Assembly (NCBI RefSeq): GCF_026586795.1
Contig: NZ_JAPFGY010000001.1
Coordinates: 1-64,000, forward strand
Direction of reading: 5' to 3'
From: Erythrobacter sp. WG
GTDB taxonomy: Bacteria > Pseudomonadota > Alphaproteobacteria > Sphingomonadales > Sphingomonadaceae
DNA length: 64,000 nucleotides
A program made the translations under genes and the position numbers. The notes beneath the pieces were generated by a model. It was not told the DNA's origin and did no database searches. It saw only the letters and a list, made by a program, of their open reading frames with translations. This document shows, one piece after another, positions 50,396-60,987 of the stretch (the first letter of the stretch is position 1; each line of letters starts with the position of its first letter).

Positions 50396-53300
50396 ATGGC
50401 ACTTCGCGACATCTCGGCCTGGTCGATCCGCAACCCGGTGATCCCGCTGGTGTTCTTCACCGGCCTGCTGTTCGCCGGGCTGGTCAGCTTCATGCGGATG
50501 GACGTGACGCAGAACCCGGATGTCGAATTCCCTGCGGTCATCGTCACCATCGCCCAGCCGGGCGCTTCGCCCACCGAGATCGAGAACCAGATCACCCAGC
50601 GCGTGGAAAGCGCGGTGCGCTCGATCAACGGGGTGGATTCGATCCAGTCGACCGCCACCGAGGGGAGTTCGCTGACGGTCGTCGAGTTCGAGATCGGCAC
50701 CGACCTGATCGAGGCGGTCAACGAGGTCGAGACCGCGATCACGTCGGTGCGCGGGAGCCTGCCCGACGGCATCCTCGAGCCGCGCATCAACAAGGTCAAC
50801 GCCGTCGGCGGCGCGATCGGCGTCTTCGCGGTCGAGGCCGACGACATGACGCTCGAGCAGCTTTCGTGGTTCATCGACGACACGGTCGCCAAGCGCCTCT
50901 TGAAGATCGACGGGCTGGCCGAGGTCGGCCGCTACGGCGGGGTCGACCGGCAGATCGAGGTGATCCTCGATCCGGCGCGGATGCAGTCTTTCGGCGTCAC
51001 CGCCACGCAGATCAACGCGGCGCTGCGCCAGAGCAACCTCAACGCCGCGGGCGGCCTCGCCGAAGTCGGCGGCACGCGGCAATCGCTGCGGGTGCTCGGC
51101 AATTCGCCGACCGCCTACGCGCTCTCGCAGACCCAGATCGCGATCGGCGGCGGACGCACCGTGCGGCTCGCCGATGTCGCCGAGGTCAGGGACGGCATCT
51201 CCGAGCGCACCCAGCGCAGCGAGGTGAACGGCAAGGAGGTCGTCAACTTCTACCTCAACCGCGCGCGCGGGGCATCGGACCTTGCGGTCTACGACAGCGC
51301 CTTGAAGGAGATCGAGAAGATCACCGAAGAGACGCCCGGCGTGCGGTTCATCGCGCTGTCGAACGCCACCGATTACACCCGCGGCCAGTACAAGTCCTCG
51401 ATGTGGGCGCTGGTCGAGGGCGCGGTGCTCGCGGTCGTTGTGGTGTTCGTGTTCCTGCGCGACTGGCGGGCGACCTTCATTTCCGCCGTCGCCATCCCGC
51501 TCTCGGCGATCCCGACCTTCTTCTTCATGAACTGGTTCGGGTTCAACCTCAATTTCCTCTCGCTGCTCGCCCTTGCGCTGGTCGCGGGCGTGCTGGTCGA
51601 CGACGCGATCGTGGAGATCGAGAACATCGTCCGGCACATGCGGATGGGCAAGACCGCCTACCAGGCCTCGATCGACGCCGCCGACGAGATCGGCCTGCCG
51701 GTGGTCGCCACCAGCTTCTGCATTGTCGCGGTGTTCCTCCCCGTCGGCCTGATGCCGGGCGTGTCGGGCCAGTTCTTCCAGAACTTCGGGATCACCGTGG
51801 TGGTCGCGGTGCTCATGTCGCTCGCCGTCGCGCGCATGATCACGCCGCTGATGGCCGCCTATTTCCTCAAGGCAAAGGGCCACGGGGAACATGGCGGCGG
51901 GCGGATGATCGACACCTATATGCGCGTGCTCGCCTGGACGCTTGACACCGGCAAGATGGCCGTGCGCCGCGCCGGGCTCACCGGGCCGCGCCGCCGCTGG
52001 CTCTACGTGCCCGCGCTGCTGCTGACGGTCATCATCCTGCTGGCGGTGCCGGCGATCGCGATGTTCACCAGCTTCAACGCCATCGCCGCGCTCGGCATCC
52101 CCAAGATCATCGCCGCCGCCGTGTCGAGCGACACCACCGGGGGCCTCTACAAGCTGGTCGACAAGGTCTTCGAGGTGACGCAGCTGCTGTTCGTCTCGCT
52201 GCTGTCGCTCGCCGCGCTGGTTGCCGCCTTCAAGCTGATCGAGCTGCCGGCCCGCGGATCGTCGCGCTTCGCTCGCTCGCAGCGCTGGCTGACCGCGCGC
52301 TTCTACGATCACCGCCTGTGGATGCTCGGCATCGGCTGGTTCTCGCTGCTGGTGACGATCCTGCTGTTCGGCCAGATTCCCGGCCAGTTCCAGCCCGATA
52401 TCGACAACGAGAACCTTCAGGTGCAGGTCGAGATGGTGCCCGGCACCTCGCTCGCCGAGGCCAAGCGCGTCGTTAACGGCGTCGCCGACGAGCTGCGCAA
52501 GGAGCCCGAGGTCGAGCGGCTGCTCGAACGCATCCGACTGGGCGAATCCTCGACCATCTTCGTCAAGCTCAAGAAGGACCGCGAGCGCACCTCGATCGAA
52601 TTCTCGCGCGACCTCGCGCCCAAGCTCGCCCGCTTCGCCGACGCGCGCGTGCGCTTCCAGTCGCAGCGCATCGGGTTTGGTTCGGGCCGCGACATGACGG
52701 TGATGCTGGCGGGCTCGGACCCGGTGAAGCTCGAGGCGACCGCCCTCAAGCTGGTCGAGGAGATGAAGGGGCTGAAGTCGCTGGTCGCCCCGCGCATCAG
52801 CGCCGACCTCAACCGGCCCGAGATCATCATCACCCCGCGCGCCGAGATCGCCGCCGAACTGGGCGTGACCACCGCCGCGCTGTCGCAGACGATCCGTATC
52901 GCGACGCTGGGCGAGATCGAACAGAACGCCGCGCGCTTCTCGCTGTCGGATCGCCAGATCCCGATCGCGGTGCGTCTCTCCAGCGAGGCGCGCAGCGATT
53001 TCAGCACCATCGAGAACCTGCCGGTGCCGCTCGCCAATGGCGGATCGGTGCCGCTGAGCCGCGTCGCCGACATCAGCTTCGGTTCCGGCCCGACGGCGAT
53101 CCAGCGCTACAACCAGAACCGCCGCGTGCTGGTCGGCGCGGACCTTGCGCCGGGCGTGCTCAAGGGCGATGCGCAGGCGCAGATCGACCAGCTGCCGACG
53201 CTCAAGAACCTCCCGCTCGGCGTGATCCGCGATCAGGTGGGCGAGGAGCAGTTCCAGGCCGAGCTGGTCCAGAACCTGCTGATCGCCATCGCCGCCGGGG

Positions 53301-53896
53301 TGCTTTTGGTCTTCGCGGTGCTGGTGCTGCTCTACAAGCGGCTGATGAGCCCGCTGGTCAACATGACCTCGTTGGCGCTCGCCCCGCTTGGCGGCATCCT
53401 GCTGATCTGGCTGGTCGGGATGCCCAACTCGATGCCGGTCTATATCGGCATCCTGCTGCTGCTCGGGATCGTCTCCAAGAACTCGATCCTGCTGATCGAC
53501 TTCGCGATCGAGGAGATGAACAAGGGCATTCCCAAGCTCGAGGCGATCATGGACGCCGGGCACAAGCGCGCCCAGCCGATCGTCATGACCACCGTGGCGA
53601 TGACCGCAGGCATGGTGCCGGTGGCGTTGTCGCTGTCGGGCGACGGGGCATGGCGCCAGCCGATGGGGATCGTGGTGATTGGCGGCCTGGTGCTCTCGAC
53701 CCTGCTGACGCTGCTGATCGTGCCGGCGGGCTTCAGCCTTGCCGACGGCTTCGAGAAGCGCGTGGGCCCGTGGCTGCGCAACCGGATGCTGACCTATCGC
53801 CCGGGCGACGAGCGGCCCGGAATCGCGGCCGATGCGGCGCCCGCCCTGCCCCTGCCCGGACACGGCCTGCCGCCGGGCCATTTGCCCGCGGAATAG
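50396..53896 (+). CDS. RND efflux transporter permease, with extra central membrane segment
   Basis: A 1166-residue proton-driven pump of the HAE1 type. ISAWSIRNPVIPLVFFTGLLF starts TM1. The porter domain has VESAVRSINGVDSIQSTATEG, and the TM4 region has ALALVAGVLVDDAIVEIENI with the two Asp of the proton relay. It is about 120 residues longer than usual. Between TM6 and TM7 (residues ~490-655) lie two additional hydrophobic helices, near 535-560 and 598-615. Cargo cannot be predicted. Confidence 0.9.
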   Translation: MALRDISAWSIRNPVIPLVFFTGLLFAGLVSFMRMDVTQNPDVEFPAVIVTIAQPGASPTEIENQITQRVESAVRSINGVDSIQSTATEGSSLTVVEFEIGTDLIEAVNEVETAITSVRGSLPDGILEPRINKVNAVGGAIGVFAVEADDMTLEQLSWFIDDTVAKRLLKIDGLAEVGRYGGVDRQIEVILDPARMQSFGVTATQINAALRQSNLNAAGGLAEVGGTRQSLRVLGNSPTAYALSQTQIAIGGGRTVRLADVAEVRDGISERTQRSEVNGKEVVNFYLNRARGASDLAVYDSALKEIEKITEETPGVRFIALSNATDYTRGQYKSSMWALVEGAVLAVVVVFVFLRDWRATFISAVAIPLSAIPTFFFMNWFGFNLNFLSLLALALVAGVLVDDAIVEIENIVRHMRMGKTAYQASIDAADEIGLPVVATSFCIVAVFLPVGLMPGVSGQFFQNFGITVVVAVLMSLAVARMITPLMAAYFLKAKGHGEHGGGRMIDTYMRVLAWTLDTGKMAVRRAGLTGPRRRWLYVPALLLTVIILLAVPAIAMFTSFNAIAALGIPKIIAAAVSSDTTGGLYKLVDKVFEVTQLLFVSLLSLAALVAAFKLIELPARGSSRFARSQRWLTARFYDHRLWMLGIGWFSLLVTILLFGQIPGQFQPDIDNENLQVQVEMVPGTSLAEAKRVVNGVADELRKEPEVERLLERIRLGESSTIFVKLKKDRERTSIEFSRDLAPKLARFADARVRFQSQRIGFGSGRDMTVMLAGSDPVKLEATALKLVEEMKGLKSLVAPRISADLNRPEIIITPRAEIAAELGVTTAALSQTIRIATLGEIEQNAARFSLSDRQIPIAVRLSSEARSDFSTIENLPVPLANGGSVPLSRVADISFGSGPTAIQRYNQNRRVLVGADLAPGVLKGDAQAQIDQLPTLKNLPLGVIRDQVGEEQFQAELVQNLLIAIAAGVLLVFAVLVLLYKRLMSPLVNMTSLALAPLGGILLIWLVGMPNSMPVYIGILLLLGIVSKNSILLIDFAIEEMNKGIPKLEAIMDAGHKRAQPIVMTTVAMTAGMVPVALSLSGDGAWRQPMGIVVIGGLVLSTLLTLLIVPAGFSLADGFEKRVGPWLRNRMLTYRPGDERPGIAADAAPALPLPGHGLPPGHLPAE

Positions 53897-53939
53897 GCGA
53901 GGGGTGACTTGTCCGCCCCCGGCGGGCTAAGGCACGGAT

Positions 53940-55229
53940 ATGGCGACGCGCTCACTTGTGCCCCTCACCTTCGGCGGTCAGCCGCTGACCGTCGACCGCG
54001 CGCGGCGGATGCGCTGGATCGCGACCGGAATGCTCGCCGGCATGGCGGCGATCTTCCTCGCCACCCACGGCCTTGCCACCGGCGGCCACCCCGCCTGGGG
54101 CTATGTCCACGCCTTTGCCGAAGCCGCGATGGTGGGGGGCCTTGCCGACTGGTTCGCGGTCACGGCGCTGTTCCGCCATCCCCTCGGCCTTCCAATCCCG
54201 CACACCGCGATCATCCCCGAGAACAAGGACCGCATCGCCGACACCATGGCGGCCTTCCTGCGCGAGAACTTCCTCACCCCCGCGGTGGTCGCGCGGCGCA
54301 TGGCGACGATGAACGTCGCCAAGGCCGCAGGCGAGTTTCTTGCCGCCTCGCCCGAGAGGGGCGGGGATGCACGCTCGCGAATCACCAGCGGGGCGGCGGA
54401 ACTGCTCGCCGAGGTGCTCGAATCCCTCGACCCGGACCGGCTCGGCACGCAGGTGAGGAGCGGCCTTGCCGGGCAGCTTGCGAAGCTCGACATCGCCCCG
54501 CTCGCCGGCCGGATGATCGAAACCACCATGGCCGACAAGCGGCACCAGCCGCTGATCGACGGCTTCGTGCGCTGGGCGGGCCTCACCATCGAGGACAACG
54601 AGGACACCCTGCGCGAGATCATCCACCAGCGCGTCGCGGGCGTGCTGCGCTGGGCGGGGATCGACAAGACCATCTCCTCGAGCGTGCTCGACGGGCTCTA
54701 CAAGCTGCTCGCCGAGGTGCTGGTCAATCCCGACCACCCCTTGCGCGCGAAGATCGAGGAGGGGCTCTCCAAGCTCGGCCATGACCTCCAGCACGATCCC
54801 GACACCCGCGCCAAGGTCGAGGAGATGAAGCGCGACCTGATCGCCAACCCCGCCGTCGCGGTGTGGTGGACCGGGGTGTGGGAACGGATGCGCCAGTCGC
54901 TGATCCGCCGCGCCCGCGATCCCGAAAGCGGGATGGGCGAGGAGATGCGCGCGATGCTCTCGGAGCTCGGCGGAGCGCTCCAGAGCGACGCGCGCCTCCA
55001 GCACCAGATCAACCGCTTCGCCCGCCGCACGATGGTCGGCGTCGCCACCCGCTACGGCGACCAGATCGTGCGGCTGGTGTCCGAGACGGTGAAGCGCTGG
55101 GACGCGCGCACCATCACCGACCGTGTCGAGGGCGCGGTGGGCCGCGACCTCCAGTTCATCCGCATCAACGGCACGCTGGTGGGCGGGCTCGTCGGGATGA
55201 CGCTCCACTTCATCAATACGCTGCTTTAG
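53940..55229 (+). CDS. DUF445 (YjiN-like) membrane protein
   Basis: A 429-residue protein of the DUF445 family, function unknown. An N-terminal helix (residues ~25-45) and a C-terminal helix (INGTLVGGLVGMTLHFINTLL) flank a large helical region. AFAEAAMVGGLADWFAVTALFRHPLGLPIPHTAIIP is the family signature. It starts 43 bases after the RND pump gene and may be part of that transcript. Confidence 0.85.
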   Translation: MATRSLVPLTFGGQPLTVDRARRMRWIATGMLAGMAAIFLATHGLATGGHPAWGYVHAFAEAAMVGGLADWFAVTALFRHPLGLPIPHTAIIPENKDRIADTMAAFLRENFLTPAVVARRMATMNVAKAAGEFLAASPERGGDARSRITSGAAELLAEVLESLDPDRLGTQVRSGLAGQLAKLDIAPLAGRMIETTMADKRHQPLIDGFVRWAGLTIEDNEDTLREIIHQRVAGVLRWAGIDKTISSSVLDGLYKLLAEVLVNPDHPLRAKIEEGLSKLGHDLQHDPDTRAKVEEMKRDLIANPAVAVWWTGVWERMRQSLIRRARDPESGMGEEMRAMLSELGGALQSDARLQHQINRFARRTMVGVATRYGDQIVRLVSETVKRWDARTITDRVEGAVGRDLQFIRINGTLVGGLVGMTLHFINTLL

Positions 55230-55255
55230 CCGGGTGCGGCCCGCTGGGCCTTGCG

Positions 55256-56116
55256 CTATCCCTGGAAGGCCACACGCAGGCCCGTGCGCAGCCGCCAATA
55301 GGACGCCGTCGCCTGCCCGTCCGGCCCGAGCGCCGGCCGGAAGCGTTCCTTCATCGCCGTGGCGCACATCGCCTTGTCGAGGTCTTCATAACCGGTCGCG
55401 ACCAGCATCCGGCAATCGGTGGCCTTGCCCGCCGCATCGGTGAAGACAACGAAGTCGATGGTGCCCTGCTGCAAGGTGCGCTGCGCCGGACGCGCGTAGG
55501 CGTTGCGCATCTGCGTCATGAACCGCTCCTGATCCGCGGGGGCGGCCGAGCGTTGCAGGCCGTATTGCACCTCGGGATCGAGGCCCCAGCTGCGCATGAT
55601 CTGCGCGGTGCAGGCGTTGAGGGCCTTGGCGGCATCCCCCAGCGCGCCGGTGGCGAAGCTCACACCGCCACTCCCTTGCGCAACCGCGATCCGATCGACG
55701 CTTTCGGCCGCAGCCGGATCGATATGGCTGCGGTTCCCGTCGCGCTGCGGCGTGCCCTTCTCCAGCCACACGCCCTCGAGAACGGCGACGTGGCCGAACT
55801 GGCTATTGGGCTCGATGCGCGCCTTCTTGTCGAATCCGGCATGACCCTCGGCAAAGGTCACCCGCAGCGGCGCCTCGGGGCGGAAGGCCGCCAGCGACGG
55901 CCCGGCGAGCGCGATCCCCACGGCCCGGTCCGGCGCGTTCTGCTCGAGGATCAGGAGATGCGGCTGGCCGCCTGCCTCAAAGGCGCGTTGCATTCGGCAC
56001 AGGCCGCCCTCGGACGAGGTCTCCCAGTCGCCGGTGGGCGTCGCGACGGCGGCAGGCGCGGCAAGCGCGGGCGTCGCGCAGGTGAGGGCGGTAAAGGCAA
56101 TAAGAGCAAGGCGCAT
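55256..56116 (-). CDS. Secreted protein with TonB-C-like end
   Basis: A 286-residue exported protein. The signal peptide ends around residue 20 (ATPALAAP). The C-terminal ~90 residues (TIDFVVFTDAAGKATDCRML then MCATAMKERFRPALGPDGQ) resemble the TonB C-terminal domain, though there is no N-terminal TonB anchor. It is probably periplasmic; the role is unknown. The GGAGG ribosome-binding site lies inside the 3' arm of a hairpin (56122-56155), so initiation may depend on whether that hairpin forms. Confidence 0.7.
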   Translation of the reverse strand: MRLALIAFTALTCATPALAAPAAVATPTGDWETSSEGGLCRMQRAFEAGGQPHLLILEQNAPDRAVGIALAGPSLAAFRPEAPLRVTFAEGHAGFDKKARIEPNSQFGHVAVLEGVWLEKGTPQRDGNRSHIDPAAAESVDRIAVAQGSGGVSFATGALGDAAKALNACTAQIMRSWGLDPEVQYGLQRSAAPADQERFMTQMRNAYARPAQRTLQQGTIDFVVFTDAAGKATDCRMLVATGYEDLDKAMCATAMKERFRPALGPDGQATASYWRLRTGLRVAFQG

Positions 56117-56121
56117 AAGAA

Positions 56122-56155
56122 AACCTCCAGCAGTCGCGCATGACTGCCGGAGGTT
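56122..56155 (-). terminator. Terminator-like hairpin after etfA that contains the next gene's ribosome-binding site
   Basis: On the minus strand, AACCTCC pairs with GGAGGTT and CAGT with ACTG around an 8-base loop, followed by TTTTCTT and then the ATG at 56116. It fits an intrinsic terminator for etfA. The 3' arm GGAGG is also an ideal Shine-Dalgarno sequence 7 bases from that ATG. Confidence 0.65.
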
Positions 56156-56188
56156 CGTGTCATTTCAAAGTCGTTTGCGATGAACCGC

Positions 56189-57118
56189 TTAAAGTGCGGC
56201 CGTCAGCTCCGGCACGATGGTGTAGAGGTCACCCACCAGGCCCACGTCGGCGACCTGGAAGATCGGGGCGTCCTCGTCCTTGTTGATGGCGATGATGACC
56301 TTCGAATCCTTCATGCCGGCCAAGTGCTGGATCGCGCCCGAGATGCCGATGGCGAAATAGACTTCCGGGGCGACGATCTTGCCGGTCTGGCCGACCTGGT
56401 AATCGTTGGGGACATAGCCCGCGTCCACTGCCGCGCGGCTCGCGCCGATCGCGGCGCCGAGCTTGTCCGCAAGCGGCGTGATGATGCTCTCGAAGGTTTC
56501 CGCGTCCTTCAGCGCGCGGCCGCCCGAGACGATGATCTTGGCGCTGGTCAGTTCCGGACGCTCGCTCTTGGCGATTTCCGCGCCGACGAAGCTGGAGGTG
56601 CCCGCGTCACCGGGGCCGCTGACGGCTTCGACGGTGCCCGAGCCGCCCTCGGTCGCCGCCTTCTCGAAGGCGGTGCCGCGCACGGTGATGACCAGCTTGG
56701 CATCGGTCGATTCGACCGTGGCGATGGCGTTGCCGGCATAGATCGGGCGGGTGAAGGTCTTGGGGCCTTCGACCGAGAGGATCTCGGAAACCTGCATCAC
56801 GTCGAGGTGCGCCGCAACGCGCGGGGCGACGTTCTTGCCCTGCGTGGTCGCGGCGGCGAGGAAGGCATCGTGATCGGCCATCAGGCTGGCTGCGAGCGGG
56901 GCGACGTTTTCGGCAAGGCCGTTGGCATAGGCCGCGTCGTCCGCAACGTGGACCTTGCCCACGCCCGCGATCTTGGCGGCCGCTTCGGCCACGCTGCCGC
57001 AATTGTGGCCGGCGACCAGCAGGTGCACTTCGCCGAGCTTGCTCGCGGCGGTGACCACGGCGAGGGTCGCGTCCTGCAGCTTGGTGTTGTCATGTTCGAC
57101 GAGAACCAGAGTCTTCAT
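56189..57118 (-). CDS. etfA: Electron transfer flavoprotein alpha subunit
   Basis: A 309-residue FAD-binding subunit that accepts electrons from acyl-CoA and other dehydrogenases and passes them to ETF-ubiquinone oxidoreductase. The C-terminal FAD domain has [57 protein letters not shown] and [14 protein letters not shown]. It follows etfB with 108 bases between them that contain a palindromic repeat. A terminator-like hairpin follows its stop. Confidence 0.95.
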   Translation of the reverse strand: MKTLVLVEHDNTKLQDATLAVVTAASKLGEVHLLVAGHNCGSVAEAAAKIAGVGKVHVADDAAYANGLAENVAPLAASLMADHDAFLAAATTQGKNVAPRVAAHLDVMQVSEILSVEGPKTFTRPIYAGNAIATVESTDAKLVITVRGTAFEKAATEGGSGTVEAVSGPGDAGTSSFVGAEIAKSERPELTSAKIIVSGGRALKDAETFESIITPLADKLGAAIGASRAAVDAGYVPNDYQVGQTGKIVAPEVYFAIGISGAIQHLAGMKDSKVIIAINKDEDAPIFQVADVGLVGDLYTIVPELTAAL

Positions 57119-57140
57119 TGAACTTACCTCTCATTGGAAA

Positions 57141-57212
57141 CCCGTTCGCTTCGAGCGAAGTCGAGAAGCCTGTCTCGACTGCGGGCTGCGCCCTCCGCTC
57201 GACACGAACGGG
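57141..57212. repeat. Intergenic palindromic repeat, copy B
   Basis: Between etfB and etfA, outer arms CCCGTTCG (57141-57148) and CGAACGGG (57205-57212) enclose a perfect 8-bp stem AGTCGAGA / TCTCGACT (57159-57180). The arms and inner stem match copy A at 46760-46861, so this is a dispersed REP-like family. Confidence 0.7.
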
Positions 57213-57226
57213 GGCGGGGTTGATCC

Positions 57227-57973
57227 TTACGCGATGCCGAGGGTCTTGAGCTTGCCGACCAGTTCGGCAACGTCGGCGACCTTCACGCCGGCCTGGCGCA
57301 CGGCGGGCTCCGCGACCTTCAGCGTCTTCAACCGCGGGGCAAGGTCGACGCCGTAATCGGCGGCGGTCTTGGTCGCGAGCGGCTTCGACTTCGCCTTCAT
57401 GATGTTCGGCAGCGAGGCGTAGCGCGGCTCGTTCAATCGCAGGTCGGTGGTGACGATCGCGGGCAGCGCGAGCTTCACGGTCTGGAGACCGCCATCGACT
57501 TCGCGCTTCACGGTCACGCTGTCGCCCTCGACTTCGACGGTGTTGGCGAAGGTGCCCTGCGGACGGCCCATCAGGGCTGCGAGCATCTGGCCGGTCTGGT
57601 TGCTGTCATCCGAGATCGACTGCTTGCCGAGGATCACGAGGCCCGGCTGTTCCTCATCGGCGATGGCCTTCAAGATCTTGGCGACCGCCAGCGGCTCGAC
57701 CTCTTCCTCGGTCTCCACCAGGATCGCGCGGTCGGCGCCCATGGCGAGCGCGGTTCGCAGGGTTTCCTGCGCCTTGGCCGGGCCGATGCTGACGGCGACG
57801 ATCTCGGTCGCGGCGCCCTTTTCCTTGAGGCGGATGGCTTCCTCGACCGCGATCTCGTCGAACGGATTCATGCTCATCTTGACGTTGGCAAGATCGACGC
57901 CGGTGCCGTCGGCCTTGACCCGCGGCTTGACGTTGTAATCGATCACCCGCTTGACGGGGACGAGGATCTTCAT
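57227..57973 (-). CDS. etfB: Electron transfer flavoprotein beta subunit
   Basis: A 248-residue subunit. [20 protein letters not shown] at the start, [35 protein letters not shown] and [15 protein letters not shown] (AMP-binding signature region) are typical. ATG 57973 follows GAGGAAGGA. A palindromic TTTACGTAAA site lies about 70 bases upstream, suggesting control by a fatty-acid/branched-chain amino acid catabolism regulator. Confidence 0.95.
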   Translation of the reverse strand: MKILVPVKRVIDYNVKPRVKADGTGVDLANVKMSMNPFDEIAVEEAIRLKEKGAATEIVAVSIGPAKAQETLRTALAMGADRAILVETEEEVEPLAVAKILKAIADEEQPGLVILGKQSISDDSNQTGQMLAALMGRPQGTFANTVEVEGDSVTVKREVDGGLQTVKLALPAIVTTDLRLNEPRYASLPNIMKAKSKPLATKTAADYGVDLAPRLKTLKVAEPAVRQAGVKVADVAELVGKLKTLGIA

Positions 57974-58041
57974 GGGGCTTGTCCTTCCTCTCAAAGAATC
58001 ACGTGAGCGCCATCCAGCGCCTTGGCCGCCCGCCTAGCTTG

Positions 58042-58055
58042 CGTTTACGTAAACG
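58042..58055 (-). promoter_or_regulatory. Palindromic operator upstream of etfBA (LiuR-like motif)
   Basis: CGTTTACGTAAACG is a perfect 14-bp palindrome, and flanking CTTG/CAAG extends the symmetry. It resembles the TTTACGTAAACG core reported for LiuR, a MerR-family regulator of leucine/isoleucine breakdown. On the minus strand a TTGACG overlaps its upstream edge and could be the -35 box. Confidence 0.55.
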
Positions 58056-58143
58056 TCAAGCGAGGCGGGCCGCTGTTGGAATGCGCGAAGTTGATACGAA
58101 CCAACCCGCGCACCGTATGAACCAAGTGAACGAAAGCCCCCGA

Positions 58144-59343
<1,200 letters not shown>

Positions 59344-59456
59344 GGCGTATCGATCCCTTCTTCGCAAATCCTGGGGAGGGGTTTGTCTGCGGGGGGCCTA
59401 AGCACGGATCGCCCCTCTTGAAAAGTGCCCTGTGCAGGCGCAACAGCAAGCCTCCC

Positions 59457-60233
59457 ATGATTGACAGGAACCACCTGGAGGCCATCGTCCGCGAGGCGGG
59501 CCGCATCGCCCATTCGCGCTGGCCGGGCGCGGGGCACGCGCTCGAAAGCTGGGACAAGACGCCCGGCAATCCGGTGAGCGCGGCCGATCTCGAGGTCGAC
59601 CGCTTCCTGAAGCGCGAGCTCGGCCGCCTGCTGCCGTCCGCCGCCTGGCTTTCCGAGGAAACCGCCGACGACAAGGCGCGCACGCAGAGCGGGCTGATCT
59701 GGCTGGTCGATCCGATCGACGGCACCCGCGACTTCGTGCGCGGGCGTGATGGCTGGGCGGTGTCGGTCGCGCTGGTGAGCGCGGGGCGTCCGCTGATCGG
59801 GATGCTCGCCGCGCCCGCGCGGGGCGAGGAGTGGCTCGCGGTCGCCGGGCAGGGGGCGACGCTGAACGGTGCCGCCATACGCGCCAGCCAGCGCACCGAG
59901 TTCGCCGGCGCGCGGGTGCCGACCTATGCCCTGCCGAAGGACGACAGCGATCTCGTCGCGGTGGAGCAGCCCAATTCGATCGCGCTGAGGATCGCGATGG
60001 TCGCTGTCGACCGCGCCGATCTCGTGGCGACGCTGCGCTGGGGCTACGAATGGGACATCGCCGCCGCGACCCTGATCGCGCGCGAGGCAGGGGCGGAAGT
60101 CACCGATGCCTTTGGCCGCCCGCTCGCCTACAACAAGCACGATCCGCGCGACTTCGGCGTGCTGGTGTGCTCGCCTGCGATTCACGCCGAGGCCGTGGCG
60201 CGCCTTGCCGAACGGGCGAAGGCACTGCGCTGA
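59457..60233 (+). CDS. Inositol monophosphatase family protein (CysQ/SuhB-like)
   Basis: A 258-residue Mg-dependent phosphatase. Metal ligands are visible in WLSEETADD, LVDPIDGTRDFV (the DPIDGT motif) and WDIAAATLIAREAG. The exact substrate (inositol phosphate, PAP or a sugar phosphate) is not resolved. ATG 59457 was chosen for the natural N terminus; the frame opens slightly earlier. It is divergent from sucC. Confidence 0.87.
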   Translation: MIDRNHLEAIVREAGRIAHSRWPGAGHALESWDKTPGNPVSAADLEVDRFLKRELGRLLPSAAWLSEETADDKARTQSGLIWLVDPIDGTRDFVRGRDGWAVSVALVSAGRPLIGMLAAPARGEEWLAVAGQGATLNGAAIRASQRTEFAGARVPTYALPKDDSDLVAVEQPNSIALRIAMVAVDRADLVATLRWGYEWDIAAATLIAREAGAEVTDAFGRPLAYNKHDPRDFGVLVCSPAIHAEAVARLAERAKALR

Positions 60234-60240
60234 AACGCGA

Positions 60241-60268
60241 AACGGGCCGCCCGCGAAGGCAGCCCGTT
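60241..60268. terminator. Hairpin between convergent genes
   Basis: AACGGGC pairs with GCCCGTT and inner GCC with GGC, placed between the inositol-monophosphatase-like gene and the convergent OmpA-like gene. The minus strand continues with TTTCGCGTTTC, giving weak T-richness. Confidence 0.55.
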
Positions 60269-60288
60269 CCTCGTGATCACAAGACCGT

Positions 60289-60987
60289 TCAGCGGTTGGC
60301 GCGCGCGGCGTTCACGTCGTCCTGGCTGACCGGGATGATCTTGATCTCGACGCGGCGGTTCAGCGGCTCGTTGACGTTGTCGCCGGTCTTGACCCGGAGG
60401 TAGTCGTACTGCTCGCCATAGCCGCGGGTCGCCATGCGGGCCCGGGCGACGCCGCGCGCGGCGAGGTAATCGGCCACCGCCTGCGCGCGCTGCTCGGACA
60501 GCCGCTGGTTCGTCGCCGGCGCGCCGGTGGTGTCGGTGAAGCCGTAGACGTCGATCAGGCTGTTCGGATACTGCACCAGCGTCTGGGCGACGTTGTTGAG
60601 CGTGTCGTAGAAGCCGGGGTTGATCGCCGCCGAGCCGGTCGCGAAGGTCACGCCGTCGGGCAGCCGCACGAGGATCGCGTCCTGGTTGCCGATCTCCTCG
60701 ACATCGACCCCGCTGCCGGCGGTCTGCTCGCGCAGCGTCTTGATCTGGTCGTCGTACTGCTTGCCGAAGATCGCGCCCGCCGAGCCGCCGATGCCCGCGC
60801 CGATGATGCGGCCGGTGTCGCCGCCGATCGCGCCGCCGAGCAGGTAGCCGAGCGTGCCCCCGAGCCCGGTGCCGATCGCGGTGCGCGAGACCTTGCGTTC
60901 GCCGGTATTGGGATCGGTGACGCAGGCGCTGGTGCCGAGCAGAGCCAGTGCCGCCGTGCCCGACAGCAGAATCCGTGAAACGGTCAT
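60289..60987 (-). CDS. OmpA-family lipoprotein with glycine-zipper region
   Basis: A 232-residue outer-membrane lipoprotein. The signal peptide ends in TSAC (lipobox). Residues ~35-75 form a Gly-rich zipper (IGTGLGGTLGYLLGGAIGG), as in YfiB/PA-type lipoproteins. The OmpA-like domain (about 120-225) has VYGFTDTTG and NQRLSEQRAQAVADYLAARGV for peptidoglycan binding. ATG 60987 follows GAAGGGAGA. Confidence 0.88.
   Translation of the reverse strand: MTVSRILLSGTAALALLGTSACVTDPNTGERKVSRTAIGTGLGGTLGYLLGGAIGGDTGRIIGAGIGGSAGAIFGKQYDDQIKTLREQTAGSGVDVEEIGNQDAILVRLPDGVTFATGSAAINPGFYDTLNNVAQTLVQYPNSLIDVYGFTDTTGAPATNQRLSEQRAQAVADYLAARGVARARMATRGYGEQYDYLRVKTGDNVNEPLNRRVEIKIIPVSQDDVNAARANR

Noticed and set aside
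50141..53881. A 1246-codon open frame on the minus strand opposite the RND pump
   Set aside because: It is a low-complexity His/Arg/Asp/Gln-rich translation typical of antisense frames in GC-rich DNA; the plus strand has a full-length recognised RND protein.
57998..58007. Second CACGTG-containing site as a further parS
   Set aside because: The flanks do not match the TGTTTCACGTGAAACA palindrome; other CACGTG cores near 28668 and 38023 fail for the same reason.
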